From positions 186,001 through 250,000 of the forward strand of contig CAMNSA010000001.1 of NCBI GenBank assembly GCA_946554335.1: a DNA stretch of 64,000 bases, read 5' to 3'. Position numbers and translations under genes: made by a program. Each line of letters starts with the position of its first letter. The stretch's first letter is position 1. The notes under the pieces were generated by a model. It searched no databases. It had not been told where the DNA came from and saw only the letters and a list, made by a program, of their open reading frames with translations. The DNA comes from an uncultured Neglectibacter sp. GTDB taxonomy: Bacteria > Bacillota > Clostridia > Oscillospirales > Acutalibacteraceae. Of this stretch, positions 48,533-58,450 are shown piece by piece.

Positions 48533-49494
48533 ACTGCTCCGTCCTTTTCTTTGTAATATTGAGAGGAAGTAATTTTATTTTTTCTGCGGCTTTCGGGAAG
48601 CTGTGCGATGATCACCGCACAGAATACCAGCGCGCATCCAAGACATTCCCGAAGGGACAGCGCGTCTCCCCGGATGGCCCAGCCGGAAAGAGCGGCAAAC
48701 ACCGATTCCAGGCTCAAGATCAGAGAGGCCACCGTAGGGCTGGCCCGCTTCTGGCCCAGCACCTGCAGGGTATACCCCACCCCACTGGAAAGCACGCCGG
48801 TGTAAAGCAGGGGGATCAAACCCTGACCGATGGAGGAGAGCTGGGGCTTTTCCCAAATCAGGGCGATGGTGAGGGAGATGACGCCGCTGACGAAAAACTG
48901 GATCCAGGAAAGCAGGATCCCGTTCACCCGGGGAGAAAAATGGTCCACCACCAGAATGTGAAAGGAAAAAAGCACCGCGCTGATCATGACCATCGTATCT
49001 CCGCCGGAAATGGAAAAGCCCTCCTTGACGCTGAGAAGATAGGTGCCAAGTAAAGCCAGTCCCACCCCGATCCATACCGGGAAGCGGGGAAATTTTTTCC
49101 GGAAGATCCCCAGCACGGGGACGATGACGATATAAAGAGCCGTCAGAAATCCGGCCTTTCCCACGGAGGTCTCCTTGATGCCAAACTGCTGAAACAGGCT
49201 GGCCGTGCAGAGAAACAGCCCGCAGAGAACTCCGCCTAAAAGGAGAGTTTTTCTCTCTGCCTGCCTGTTTTGCAGGAAAGCTTCCTCTTTTTCGGAGACT
49301 TTTTTCTCCATTCTGGAGCTGACAAAGATCACCGGCAAAAGGGCAATGCAGGCGATGAAGTTGCGCACGCCGTTAAAAGTGCAGGGGCCAAGATGATCCA
49401 TCCCGGCGCTTTGAGCCACAAAGGCGGTGCCCCAGATGAAGGCGCAAATGAGCAGCATCAGGCTCCCTTTAAACTGCGTCCCCGTTTTTCTCAT
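48529..49494 (-). CDS. EamA/DMT-family transporter
   Basis: 10 TM; LICAFIWGTAFVAQSAGMDHLGP, second EamA repeat. Confidence 0.9.
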   Translation of the reverse strand: MRKTGTQFKGSLMLLICAFIWGTAFVAQSAGMDHLGPCTFNGVRNFIACIALLPVIFVSSRMEKKVSEKEEAFLQNRQAERKTLLLGGVLCGLFLCTASLFQQFGIKETSVGKAGFLTALYIVIVPVLGIFRKKFPRFPVWIGVGLALLGTYLLSVKEGFSISGGDTMVMISAVLFSFHILVVDHFSPRVNGILLSWIQFFVSGVISLTIALIWEKPQLSSIGQGLIPLLYTGVLSSGVGYTLQVLGQKRASPTVASLILSLESVFAALSGWAIRGDALSLRECLGCALVFCAVIIAQLPESRRKNKITSSQYYKEKDGAV

Positions 49495-50875
49495 TGGACA
49501 AGGCTCCTTCCTGCGTTTCTTCCTCCGCGGGGCGGGTCAGGTTTTTCATCCAGTTAAAGCGGTTGATCTTCACCACCGCCACAAAGCATTTCAGGATCTG
49601 GTCGCACTTGAGGCAGGCGAACACGATCCAGGGAGCGGCCCCCATGGCCCTCGCGATCAGCGCCGAGGGGATCAGAACGCAGAATACGAAAATCGTGTCG
49701 TTCTTAAAGACAAAGGAGATATCGCCGCCGGACTTTACCAGGCCGAAGAGGCAGGCCGCCTGATAGCAGGTGCCCACGATGGTGACCGTGATCACGTTGA
49801 TGAACTGCCTCGCGTATTCCTGGGCCGCCAGGTCCGTCTTGTAGAAGCCGATGAACAGGTCGCGGCTGAAGAATACGGCGATGCCGGACAGCACGCCTAC
49901 GATCAGGAAGATGATCTGCACGGTCTTGGCGTATTCCTTCATGGTCTCGGTCTTTCCGGCCCCCACTGTCTTTCCGGTAATGATCCCCACGGCGGAGGAA
50001 AGGCCGTTCATCCAGACATAGATCAGGTTGTGGAGCATGTTGGTGATGCTCACGGCGGTGACCACCGCCGAGCTGTAGCTGCCCATGATCTTGGAGTTGG
50101 CCAGCATATTGACGGACCACACCAGCTGTCCGCCGATCACCGGCAGCCCGTAGCGCAGGAAGTCCTTCAACAGCGTAAGGTCTGTATGCAAAAGATCCTT
50201 GAGGGAGAATTTCAGCTTTTTGTCGATGACCAGCACATAGAAGATACTGACAAAGGCCTCCAGGAAGCGAGAGATCAGCGTGGCCCAGGCCGCTCCTCTC
50301 ACGCCCATGGCCGGAAGTCCCAGCTTGCCGAAAATCAGAATGTAGTTGAGAGACACATTGACCACTAAAGCCATAATGGAGATGTACATGCCGATCTTGG
50401 CCGTCTCCACGCTTCGCATAGAGACGATCATCACCTGAGAAAGGCAGAAGAAAAGGTAGCTTGACCCCACAATGCGCAGATAGTCCGCGCCCTCAGAGAT
50501 AACGCCCGGGTCCCCTATAAAGAACCCGATGATCTCCCGGGGGAAGATCACCGCGACCAGCGTGAGCAAAAAGCCCACCAGAACAGCAAACTTGATGCCG
50601 ATGGACACCACCCTGCGGATGCTTTTCGTGTCCTTTTTTCCCCAATACTGCGCGGCGAGGATCAAAATAGCCCCCTCGATACCTCCGATGAACATCTGCA
50701 AAACCGTCTGCAGCTGTCCGCCCATGTACACGCCGGAAATGGCGTCGTTTCCCAGGCTGCCGATCATCACATTGTCCGCCAGATTCACGGCGTAGGTGAT
50801 GAGGTTTTGCAGGGAAATGGGGATCGCCAGCAGAAAGAGAGTGCGGTAAAAGGACTTGTCCCGTGTTATGACCAT
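49469..50875 (-). CDS. MATE-family efflux transporter
   Basis: LAIPISLQNLITYAVNLADNVMIGSLGNDAISGVYMGGQ; 12 TM. Confidence 0.92.
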   Translation of the reverse strand: MVITRDKSFYRTLFLLAIPISLQNLITYAVNLADNVMIGSLGNDAISGVYMGGQLQTVLQMFIGGIEGAILILAAQYWGKKDTKSIRRVVSIGIKFAVLVGFLLTLVAVIFPREIIGFFIGDPGVISEGADYLRIVGSSYLFFCLSQVMIVSMRSVETAKIGMYISIMALVVNVSLNYILIFGKLGLPAMGVRGAAWATLISRFLEAFVSIFYVLVIDKKLKFSLKDLLHTDLTLLKDFLRYGLPVIGGQLVWSVNMLANSKIMGSYSSAVVTAVSITNMLHNLIYVWMNGLSSAVGIITGKTVGAGKTETMKEYAKTVQIIFLIVGVLSGIAVFFSRDLFIGFYKTDLAAQEYARQFINVITVTIVGTCYQAACLFGLVKSGGDISFVFKNDTIFVFCVLIPSALIARAMGAAPWIVFACLKCDQILKCFVAVVKINRFNWMKNLTRPAEEETQEGALSNEKNGDAV

Positions 50876-50964
50876 AGTGAAAAATTCCTCCCAAACAGCC
50901 GCCCTATAAGCGCCTGGTAGTACTGGGCTTATCATACTATAACCCTTCCTTGAAGTAAAGGGTG

Positions 50965-51118
50965 TAGTTGGTAGTTTTTAGATATTAGTCGTTAGAGAAG
51001 GCCTGGAGAACGGCCCCCCTTGACTCTAAGGGGAACTGGCGCGCAGCGCCTGAAGGGGCAGGCCCTTGACCTTGGCTCCCCTGCGTAAGGGGAGCTGTCT
51101 GCAAAGCAGACTGAGAGG
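50965..51118 (+). repeat. Composite dispersed non-coding repeat, copy 2
   Basis: TAGTTGGTAGTTTTTAGATATTAGTCGTTAGA ... GGCTCCCC..GGGGAGCTGTCTGCAAAGCAGACTGAGAGG. Confidence 0.65.
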
Positions 51119-51231
51119 TCGACTTTTGCGTTCTAAATTTTTATCCCCTCCGTTGCGGCTATGCCGCGACGGAGAGGGCGTGTTCTAGAAAAGCTTCCTT
51201 TGTTTCCAGAAGGGGAAGGGATGGAACTTTG

Positions 51232-54003
51232 TCACTTCGTCAGCTTTTGGTAAAGCTTCATCAGCTCCGCAACACAGCTTGATTCCGTCATGGTTTTCAC
51301 ATCAAAGCCGTAAGCCTGCATAACGGCTTTATCATTATTTTGGTGCGCTTTGCGAAGCTCCGGCGGCATGGTGGTTTCGTCATACAGATCGGCAAGGCTG
51401 GAATCAGGATAAAGGGCGCGGGCGTCCAGAATAGCCTGGGCCGTTTCTTCTATTTTGGCCTTTTGTTCTTTGGTAGGTGTAGGCCAGGGGAAGTTGTTGT
51501 AGACCACATCTTTTGAATATGTATAATCCGATTTCAATCTTGCTGCAACTGTTCGCATCCATGCCATATGTACATTTGATATCAAAACACCAAAATGATA
51601 CAATTCCGCATCAGATACAATAAAAAGTTTATTACCAGCTATCACAGAATCATCTAAATATCCTAATGGAATATATCTCCTTCGTTCAGAAGAAACAATC
51701 GGAATAGCTATAAATTTTGCGGGGTTACGCTGTTCTCTAAATAGTGTAGGCGTTTCTGCTTTTTTCCTTGCTCCAGGGTCACTACTGGAAGCCCGCATTT
51801 CCTGTACAGCTTTTACTCTTTTTAGTACATGTGGCATTTCTCTTAGTTGCGCTGGTGAGCAATTGACCAACCATAGGCACCATCGCTTTTTATTATTGAT
51901 AAATTCATATCCCATCATATAGCGCTTGATAAAAGGTATAGCAGATGGTTCTTTTTCTATAAAACCCGCATAATCGGATTCTTCAATGATAAGGTTTCCG
52001 CCATCCATTGCCTGGTTGCCCATAGAGATTTCAGGAACCGCGCAAATCGGCTGTTTACGGCTTGTAATTAGAATATTCTCTCCTTCTATTAAATATGGGC
52101 TAATATTGGATACGACTTTCGATGTTCCACCCATATAAATAACTTTATTTGTTCGAGCAAAGCAAGCAAAGCTAACAATAACCACATGGACATTGGCTAT
52201 ATTACTTGATTCACTTGCCCATACAAATGTGCGCCATGCAAAATTGATATTTAAATTGTATTGATTTAAAAGCAAACTCCATATGTCACCTACCATTTGA
52301 CCTTGGGTAATGGAGTTTGTAGAAACGAAGGCAACTTCGCAATTCGTCCCTTGAATAAAGTCAGCAGCCTTTTTATACCAACAGCAAACATAATCCAAGA
52401 GTGCTGGCTTGATAGATTTTGCAAAGACTTCCTGCATGTCCGCCTTTTGCTCTTTATCTGCAAACTTAAAGCCCACAAACGGAGGATTCCCCATGATATA
52501 ATTGAGCTTTTCTTTGGGAACGACTTCATTCCAATCCAGCCGCAGGGCGTTGCCCTCTATGATATTGGCGTAGCTTTTCAGAGGAAGGAAATTAAGGCTC
52601 ATGTGTACCACGTCTTCCGTCTCCTTCATCATCTGGCTTTCCGCGATCCAGAGGGCGGTTTTCGCCACCGTCACGGCAAAGTCGTTGATTTCAACGCCGT
52701 AAAACTGCCCGATGGAAACCTGAATGGGGTTTTTCTCCTGCACTTCTCCAAAAGACGTTTGCCCATGCCGGAGCTCGGAAATGACTTGGTTTTCCAGCCT
52801 GCGCAGAGAGAGATAGGTTTCCGTCAAAAAGTTCCCGCTTCCGCAGGCAGGGTCTAAAAATGTCAGGCTTGACAGCTTCTTTTGGTAGGCTTCCAGCTTG
52901 CTTTTTCTCGTCTTCTCCACGGTCTCAGAAAGGATTTCCGCAAGCTCTGCTTTCAGCTCGTCCAGAAACAGCGGGTCTATCACCTTGTGAATATTCTCAA
53001 TGGAAGTATAGTGCATCCCGCCGCTTCTTCTGGTCTCCGGGTTCAGGGTGCTTTCAAATACCGCTCCAAAGATGGTGGGAGAAATGGCAGACCAGTCAAA
53101 GTCCTCGCTGGCCCGTTCCAGTAAAAGTTGTTTCACTTCTTCTGTAAAAGGCGGGATTTCAATCTCTTCATCCGCAAATAACCCACCATTTACATATGGA
53201 AAAGCCGCCAAAACAGGATTATCATCAGCAAGATATTTATCCCGATACTCCGGCTTTGTATCTAAAATTTTGAAAAGCTCTGCCAAAGCTTTACGGACAC
53301 CGTTGGCCGGAGTTTCCCGCAGATAGTCGTGGAACATATTGCGCCGCCCGAAAATCCCGGCGTCCTCGGCATACAGGCAGAACACCAGCCGCACGCACAG
53401 CTTATTCAGGCTTTTTAAAGCTTCCGGACTTTCCGGGTCCTGGTATTGCTTGAGTAACGCGTCATAGAGCTTCCCCACCAGCTCTCCGGCCTGTAAGGAA
53501 ATTTCCATTTCTTTTTTGATATTTTCGTTTCCCATGTCCACAAGGAAATTCAGACGATGAAACTCCTTCTCCAAGTCGGCCAGCAGCACGATTTCCGGCT
53601 CCTCATTGGGCCGGTTCATGTCGTGTATCTCAAAGCTCCAAAAGTTACACACCGCGATCCAGCGGGGATTCATGTCGTGAGGAAGGTATCCCGCATATCT
53701 TCTTGCCTGTCCGAAGGGAGTCAGCATACTGCCGTCTGACTGCTGATAGCCTTTTTTTAGGTCAATTTCCTTGCCCTTCTGTTCAATGAGCACACGGGTG
53801 GAGGGAATATAGCCGTCTATAAAGCTGGTGTGCCCCAGCTTGACGGGCAGCTCAAACCGGATAAACTTATCCGGCTCTGGAACACCGTACACCTTGGAAA
53901 GCAGGGCAGTCCAAAACAGCGCTGTTTCCTGCTTCTCGTCGCCCCTGTTTTTCCAGTCCTCGGCAAACTGTTTCGCCGCTATTCTCTGTTCCGCTTCTGT
54001 CAT
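51232..54003 (-). CDS. Single-chain type IIL (MmeI-like) restriction-modification enzyme
   Basis: N-terminal PD-ExK-like FIDGYIPSTRVLIEQKGKEID; FLDPACGSGNFL (motif I); NYIMGNPPFVGF (motif IV); C-terminal target-recognition region; start MTEAEQRIAA with GGAGG RBS. Confidence 0.88.
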   Translation of the reverse strand: MTEAEQRIAAKQFAEDWKNRGDEKQETALFWTALLSKVYGVPEPDKFIRFELPVKLGHTSFIDGYIPSTRVLIEQKGKEIDLKKGYQQSDGSMLTPFGQARRYAGYLPHDMNPRWIAVCNFWSFEIHDMNRPNEEPEIVLLADLEKEFHRLNFLVDMGNENIKKEMEISLQAGELVGKLYDALLKQYQDPESPEALKSLNKLCVRLVFCLYAEDAGIFGRRNMFHDYLRETPANGVRKALAELFKILDTKPEYRDKYLADDNPVLAAFPYVNGGLFADEEIEIPPFTEEVKQLLLERASEDFDWSAISPTIFGAVFESTLNPETRRSGGMHYTSIENIHKVIDPLFLDELKAELAEILSETVEKTRKSKLEAYQKKLSSLTFLDPACGSGNFLTETYLSLRRLENQVISELRHGQTSFGEVQEKNPIQVSIGQFYGVEINDFAVTVAKTALWIAESQMMKETEDVVHMSLNFLPLKSYANIIEGNALRLDWNEVVPKEKLNYIMGNPPFVGFKFADKEQKADMQEVFAKSIKPALLDYVCCWYKKAADFIQGTNCEVAFVSTNSITQGQMVGDIWSLLLNQYNLNINFAWRTFVWASESSNIANVHVVIVSFACFARTNKVIYMGGTSKVVSNISPYLIEGENILITSRKQPICAVPEISMGNQAMDGGNLIIEESDYAGFIEKEPSAIPFIKRYMMGYEFINNKKRWCLWLVNCSPAQLREMPHVLKRVKAVQEMRASSSDPGARKKAETPTLFREQRNPAKFIAIPIVSSERRRYIPLGYLDDSVIAGNKLFIVSDAELYHFGVLISNVHMAWMRTVAARLKSDYTYSKDVVYNNFPWPTPTKEQKAKIEETAQAILDARALYPDSSLADLYDETTMPPELRKAHQNNDKAVMQAYGFDVKTMTESSCVAELMKLYQKLTK

Positions 54004-54105
54004 GGCTTTACCTCCGCTCAGAGATCTTTCCAAAGGAGAGTTTATCACATTTTGGAGAAAATTGGGAGAGGCCTTTGAGGAATTCTCCGTGTTTTGCAAG
54101 AAAAA

Positions 54106-54128
54106 GGAGCATCGAAAAACGATGCTCC
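54106..54128 (-). terminator. Terminator of the SBP gene
   Basis: GGAGCATCG-ttttt-CGATGCTCC followed by TTTTTC on the minus strand. Confidence 0.8.
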
Positions 54129-54174
54129 CGAGAGGATATATGACTTGTAAAAAGCCGATCTATCAAAGAAAAAC

Positions 54175-55419
54175 TCAATCAGTTCCCTCTTCGCTGGAAG
54201 AGGAGGTCACTATTTTGGGGAGGGCACTATCTGAGAACAGCAGGGCTTGGGTGGCCTGATCGGCCACTCCGGTGACCGGGAGACTGTTGGTCTCCTGGAA
54301 ATCCCGCACGCAGTTGGCTGTGTACTCGCCGTAATGCCCGTCATATTCGGTGTCCAGATATCCCAGCTCGTCCAGCCTGGTCTGAAGCGCCAGCACATCC
54401 TCGCTGGACTCTCCCTCGGAGAGCTCCGGATAAGAGACAGTGGTTTCCGGCACGGAAACAGCGGGAGCGGAAGGTTCATTCGGGGGCAGGCTCACGGTTG
54501 TGGAGTTTTCCTCCAAAAGCTCCGGAAAGGAGGAGGCACAGATCTCGTAGGCCGCTTCGATCACCGTTCTGCCCTGAAGCTCCATCAGACTGGGTTCCAA
54601 TTCATAAATCGCGTTGTTTCTCACAGCCTGGAAATTGGTGAAACGGGAGTCCCGCAGGATCTCCGTCTTAAGGCCGGGCGCGCAGAAAATAATATTGGGA
54701 TTGGAAATGCGCAGGGCATCAAAATCGTACTGCCTTCCCGTGTAGCTGTTGAAAGCGTTGGTCACACCGGCGCAGGACATGATGGTGCTGGCAAACATAT
54801 CGCCGGTCACCGCGCTGCCCTGCAGGTCGTAAAGATAGCAGGCGGTAGTCACTTTGTCCTTAGGTACAACGCGGTTGATGTTGTCCAGCACTATAAAAAT
54901 ATCCTGCGCGCAGTCCACTCCGGCGTCGTGGCCTGCGCCGCCTCCGGCAAAGGCGGAAGAGACTTCGGAATAAAGGCGTTCAAAGTCTGTGCGGTTTACG
55001 GCAGGATTGATGGCCAGCATGGGAATATTGGCCCCGGAGAGGGCAGAGGTCAGGTTGGAGTCGAAAGACTCCCCCAGTACCAGGTCCGGCCCGATGTTGA
55101 TGATGGCCTGATAGTCGTTTTCCGGGATCTTCTGCAAATCCCGAAGCGTATCCTGCGTGCAGGATTCCACTCCCGCAGCAAGCTGAGTTTCATATCCCAG
55201 CGCCGCGACCACATCGGCCAGGCTGGGGGAGAGGACTACTACCTTTTGAGGCCTGGAAGAGATGGTAACGCCGTTGACCTCTACCGGGAATTCTCCAGTC
55301 ACCGTCGCGGTGGAGGCCATACCGGGCAGATTCTCACAGCCGGAAAATATCGTCGCCGCCAACGCCGCGCAAATCCAGAGCGCCATGAGCCGACAACCGG
55401 AAAAAAGCTTCTGCTTCAT
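54175..55419 (-). CDS. BtuF-like substrate-binding lipoprotein fused to a C-terminal peptidoglycan-binding domain
   Basis: KVVVLSPSLADVVAALGYETQLAAGVESC, NIGPDLVLGESFDSN; C-terminus VLALQTRLDELGYLDTEYDGHYGEYTANCVRDFQETNSLPVTGVADQATQALLF. Confidence 0.85.
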   Translation of the reverse strand: MKQKLFSGCRLMALWICAALAATIFSGCENLPGMASTATVTGEFPVEVNGVTISSRPQKVVVLSPSLADVVAALGYETQLAAGVESCTQDTLRDLQKIPENDYQAIINIGPDLVLGESFDSNLTSALSGANIPMLAINPAVNRTDFERLYSEVSSAFAGGGAGHDAGVDCAQDIFIVLDNINRVVPKDKVTTACYLYDLQGSAVTGDMFASTIMSCAGVTNAFNSYTGRQYDFDALRISNPNIIFCAPGLKTEILRDSRFTNFQAVRNNAIYELEPSLMELQGRTVIEAAYEICASSFPELLEENSTTVSLPPNEPSAPAVSVPETTVSYPELSEGESSEDVLALQTRLDELGYLDTEYDGHYGEYTANCVRDFQETNSLPVTGVADQATQALLFSDSALPKIVTSSSSEEGTD

Positions 55420-55775
55420 AGAAGATTGACCCGCTTTCTCTGTAAAATATCGCAGATCGCGCGTATTTCCCCAAAAAATGAAGGGTTCCCCTATATTTTA
55501 ACCTTATATGGCCTTGTGTGTCAACCTTTTTGCGATCTCCCTTTGTTTTCTACCGGCAGAAAGGAGCGAAAAAAGCGGGATCGCAGGGATAGGAGGAGAA
55601 GATTTTTCAGCTTCGGCGCCTAAAACGGATCGAGGGAGGAACGGAAAAGCAGGCATAGTGGGAGTTTTGGAAGATCGCTTGACTTTTTTCCGGCCTCAGG
55701 CTAAAATATCCAGTGTAAAAACGGCTCAAGCTCCGTTCAAGCGGGGCCCGCCGGACAACCGGATCACGGTCACAC

Positions 55776-55816
55776 GGAGGCGTATCGAAGTGGTCATAAC
55801 GGGCCTGACTCGAAAT
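55776..55816 (+). pseudogene. 5' half of a tRNA-Ser(CGA) gene, ending just after the anticodon loop
   Basis: GGAGGCGTATCGAAGTGGTCATAACGGGCCTGACTCGAAAT then TTTTTGAAG; tRNA-Ser-like acceptor/D-arm/anticodon 5' stem, no 3' half. Confidence 0.7.
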
Positions 55817-55957
55817 TTTTTGAAGAGTTGGCTGTTTGCTCCGCTTAAAAAGCCCGTAAATTCAGGGGTTTTCTCCGGTTCGAAAATTGAATATTTTGTT
55901 GTTCTTTCCGTCAGTTCTTTCCAAAAGTTTTTGGAAGAAATGCGGAATTACATACAC

Positions 55958-56046
55958 GGAGAGTTGTCCGAGTGGTCGAAGGTGCAGCACTCGAAATGCT
56001 GTGTTCCCAAAAGGAACCTAGGGTTCGAATCCCTAACTCTCCGCCA
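55958..56046 (+). tRNA. tRNA-Ser (anticodon CGA), CCA encoded
   Basis: GGAGAGT ... GCAGCActCGAaaTGCTGT, long variable arm GTTCCCAAAAGGAAC, GGGTTCGAATCCC, ACTCTCC-G-CCA. Confidence 0.96.
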
Positions 56047-56085
56047 AAAAGTCCAGTAAACAAGCGGGTTTGCTGGACTTTTCTT
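56047..56085 (+). terminator. Terminator after tRNA-Ser
   Basis: AAAAGTCCAG...CTGGACTTTTCTTTTTT. Confidence 0.75.
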
Positions 56086-56191
56086 TTTTGCTCGTTTGCT
56101 CAAAATCGGCTCAAAACCATGGAAAGAACAGCCTGTTTTTTGGAAAGAACAAGGCGATTTCGGGCATTTCGGCGTATTCGAACCGTAAAAA

Positions 56192-57406
56192 TCAGTTCTT
56201 TCCGCCATCGTCTGAAATTTCGGTCCACTTGCTGCCGAAATTCACCGATTCGGGAAGTGCCATTCCGCTGACCATTGCCTTTGCAGAAGACAGTTTTGAA
56301 GAGTAGTCAAGGTGGGCATAGATATTAGCGGTGGTGGAAAAATCGCTGTGTCCCAGCCACTCTTGAATTTGTTTCAGCGGTACGCCGTTCGCAAGAAGCA
56401 GGCTTGCACAACTGTGCCTTAAATCGTGAAAACGCATTCTTTTACAACCGTGCTTTTGGATATACTGTGGGAAATAGCTTGTCAGATAATCCGGTCGCAT
56501 TAAATTCCCAAGCTCATCCACAAAGACATAACCGTCATATTCGTAGTTGTAGCAATTGCCGCAGACCTTTTTGTTGACTTCCTGTGCCGCCTTTACTTCT
56601 TTGAAATATTCCGCAAAGCTGCCGACAAGCGGAAGTGTACGAATACTGGACTTTGTTTTGGCAGAGTCCTGTGCGTACATTTTTGTTTTTCCGTCCACTT
56701 GCAACGATGTGACCGTGTGCCTTATAGTGATTGTACCACGCTCAAAGTCAATGGCGTCCCATTTCAGTCCGCAGACCTCGCCACGACGCAAGCCGTAGAA
56801 AGCGGCGACTAAAACAGGAAGTTCCAGCTTTGTCCCTTTGACTACTTCAAATAAGTGTTTCAGTTCTTCTGCATCAAGGAATACAGGCTGAAAATCATTC
56901 TTTTTCGGGCGATCCACTTTCATTGCCACATTCTGCGTAACAAGGTCGGTTTTCATTGCATATTTCAGCGCCTGATGAATAACGGCGTGATAGTGAATAA
57001 CCGAGTTTGGCTTGACTGTTTTCAGCTTTTCGGAATAGAATTGCTGAATGTGTCTTGCCTCCAATCCCTGAAGCGTTACCGCCTTCTTACGAAAATACGG
57101 CTCAATCACCGATTTCACCATTTGCTCGTAAGAGCTGAAAGTGGTTGCTTTAACACGCACCTTGACGATTTCCAACCACTCAAGCAGATAGTCTGCAAAC
57201 GGCATATCGGAAGCGAGCTCGCCGACTTCCTGCGGCGGTACAAATTCACTTCTGATTCGTGCAAGCTCGGCTTCGGCTTTTCGTTTGTTTCCCTTTTCGG
57301 GCAGTCCCGTGGAAAAATATTTCACACGGCGTTTTCCGTTGTTGTTATAGTAGCTCAGCACTACATAATAAAAACCTTTTTTAACTTGTAGGTGTCCTGA
57401 TACCAT
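56192..57406 (-). CDS. Tyrosine recombinase/integrase (Tn916 Int type)
   Basis: AAFYGLRRGEVCGLKWDAID, HDLRHSCASLLLANGVPLKQIQEWLGHSDFSTTANIYAHLD (R..HxxR..H..Y). Confidence 0.95.
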   Translation of the reverse strand: MVSGHLQVKKGFYYVVLSYYNNNGKRRVKYFSTGLPEKGNKRKAEAELARIRSEFVPPQEVGELASDMPFADYLLEWLEIVKVRVKATTFSSYEQMVKSVIEPYFRKKAVTLQGLEARHIQQFYSEKLKTVKPNSVIHYHAVIHQALKYAMKTDLVTQNVAMKVDRPKKNDFQPVFLDAEELKHLFEVVKGTKLELPVLVAAFYGLRRGEVCGLKWDAIDFERGTITIRHTVTSLQVDGKTKMYAQDSAKTKSSIRTLPLVGSFAEYFKEVKAAQEVNKKVCGNCYNYEYDGYVFVDELGNLMRPDYLTSYFPQYIQKHGCKRMRFHDLRHSCASLLLANGVPLKQIQEWLGHSDFSTTANIYAHLDYSSKLSSAKAMVSGMALPESVNFGSKWTEISDDGGKN

Positions 57407-57526
57407 TGTTTTTAACTCCTTTCATTGTACGTCACAGGGAAGACCTACACCGACAAGCCTATTATAGCTTGCCGGCATAGTTCTTTCCATTCTGCAAAAG
57501 TCACCCGCTGTACACTTTGGTTCGAA

Positions 57527-58450
57527 TTAGCGAGCGTCTCTGTTGCGCTCTCGTTGGCGTTTCAAAAGTTCCAAGCCTTTCAAAATATCTCGTTTGATTT
57601 GTTCATCGCTGTAATTCTGCGGAAAGTATTTGCGAAGCTCATCACGAGGCAGCTTGATTTGTTCCTTTTGATTTGGTTTTTCTTCCGATAAAACAGCATA
57701 GACAGCATCGGCGGTAAGCAAGCCGTCCTGTGACATTTTCTTCAGCCTGATACTCTGTGCGTGTGACGGTGTGCAGTCATTCATATTGATTGCGTCAAGC
57801 AAAGTGAGCTGTTCATCACGGTCAAGATAGGAGATTTCAACCGCAGGGTTGAAAGCGATTTTGTTATCGTCCACCATTGAAAGCAGTTCGGGAATTAAGT
57901 AAGTTAAGCGGATATATCTTCGCACTTGGTCTTTGCTTTCACCGGCTTCTTCGGCAACCTTTTCTACACTAAGCAACTTCTCTGCAACTTGCACAGAAGT
58001 TTTACCTTGGTGCTTTATGGCGTCCAGCTTCATCTTATAGGCAAAGGCTTTTTCGCTTGGCAGTATTGTTTCTCTTTGCAGATTTGCATCCACCATTGCG
58101 ATTACTGCTTCATCATCTGACATTTCACGGACGATAACCGGCATGGTTTCAAATCCGAGTACCTGACACGCCGCAAGCCTTCTGTGCCCCGAAATAAGCT
58201 CGTATCCGCCGTCAGGCAGAGGTCTGGCAAGCGCCGGAGTTATTGTGCCGAATTTGCGTATGCTTTCAATCATTCGTTCCATTTCCTCGTTGTTCTGCAC
58301 CTTAAATGGATGATTCTTAAAAGGGTGAAGCTCGTCAAGCGGTATGTTCTTTACACGCTCAAGCTTTGCATAGTCACGCATTTCCTGCGTGGAAAACAAA
58401 TCGTCCAACGAATGCGTTGGTAAAGTAAAATCTGATTTTCGTTTTGTCAT
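57527..58450 (-). CDS. ParB/Noc-type partition protein
   Basis: IPLDELHPFKNHPFKVQ, YELISGHRRLAACQVLG, ATE-like NLQRETILPSEKAFAYK, HTH. Confidence 0.92.
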   Translation of the reverse strand: MTKRKSDFTLPTHSLDDLFSTQEMRDYAKLERVKNIPLDELHPFKNHPFKVQNNEEMERMIESIRKFGTITPALARPLPDGGYELISGHRRLAACQVLGFETMPVIVREMSDDEAVIAMVDANLQRETILPSEKAFAYKMKLDAIKHQGKTSVQVAEKLLSVEKVAEEAGESKDQVRRYIRLTYLIPELLSMVDDNKIAFNPAVEISYLDRDEQLTLLDAINMNDCTPSHAQSIRLKKMSQDGLLTADAVYAVLSEEKPNQKEQIKLPRDELRKYFPQNYSDEQIKRDILKGLELLKRQRERNRDAR

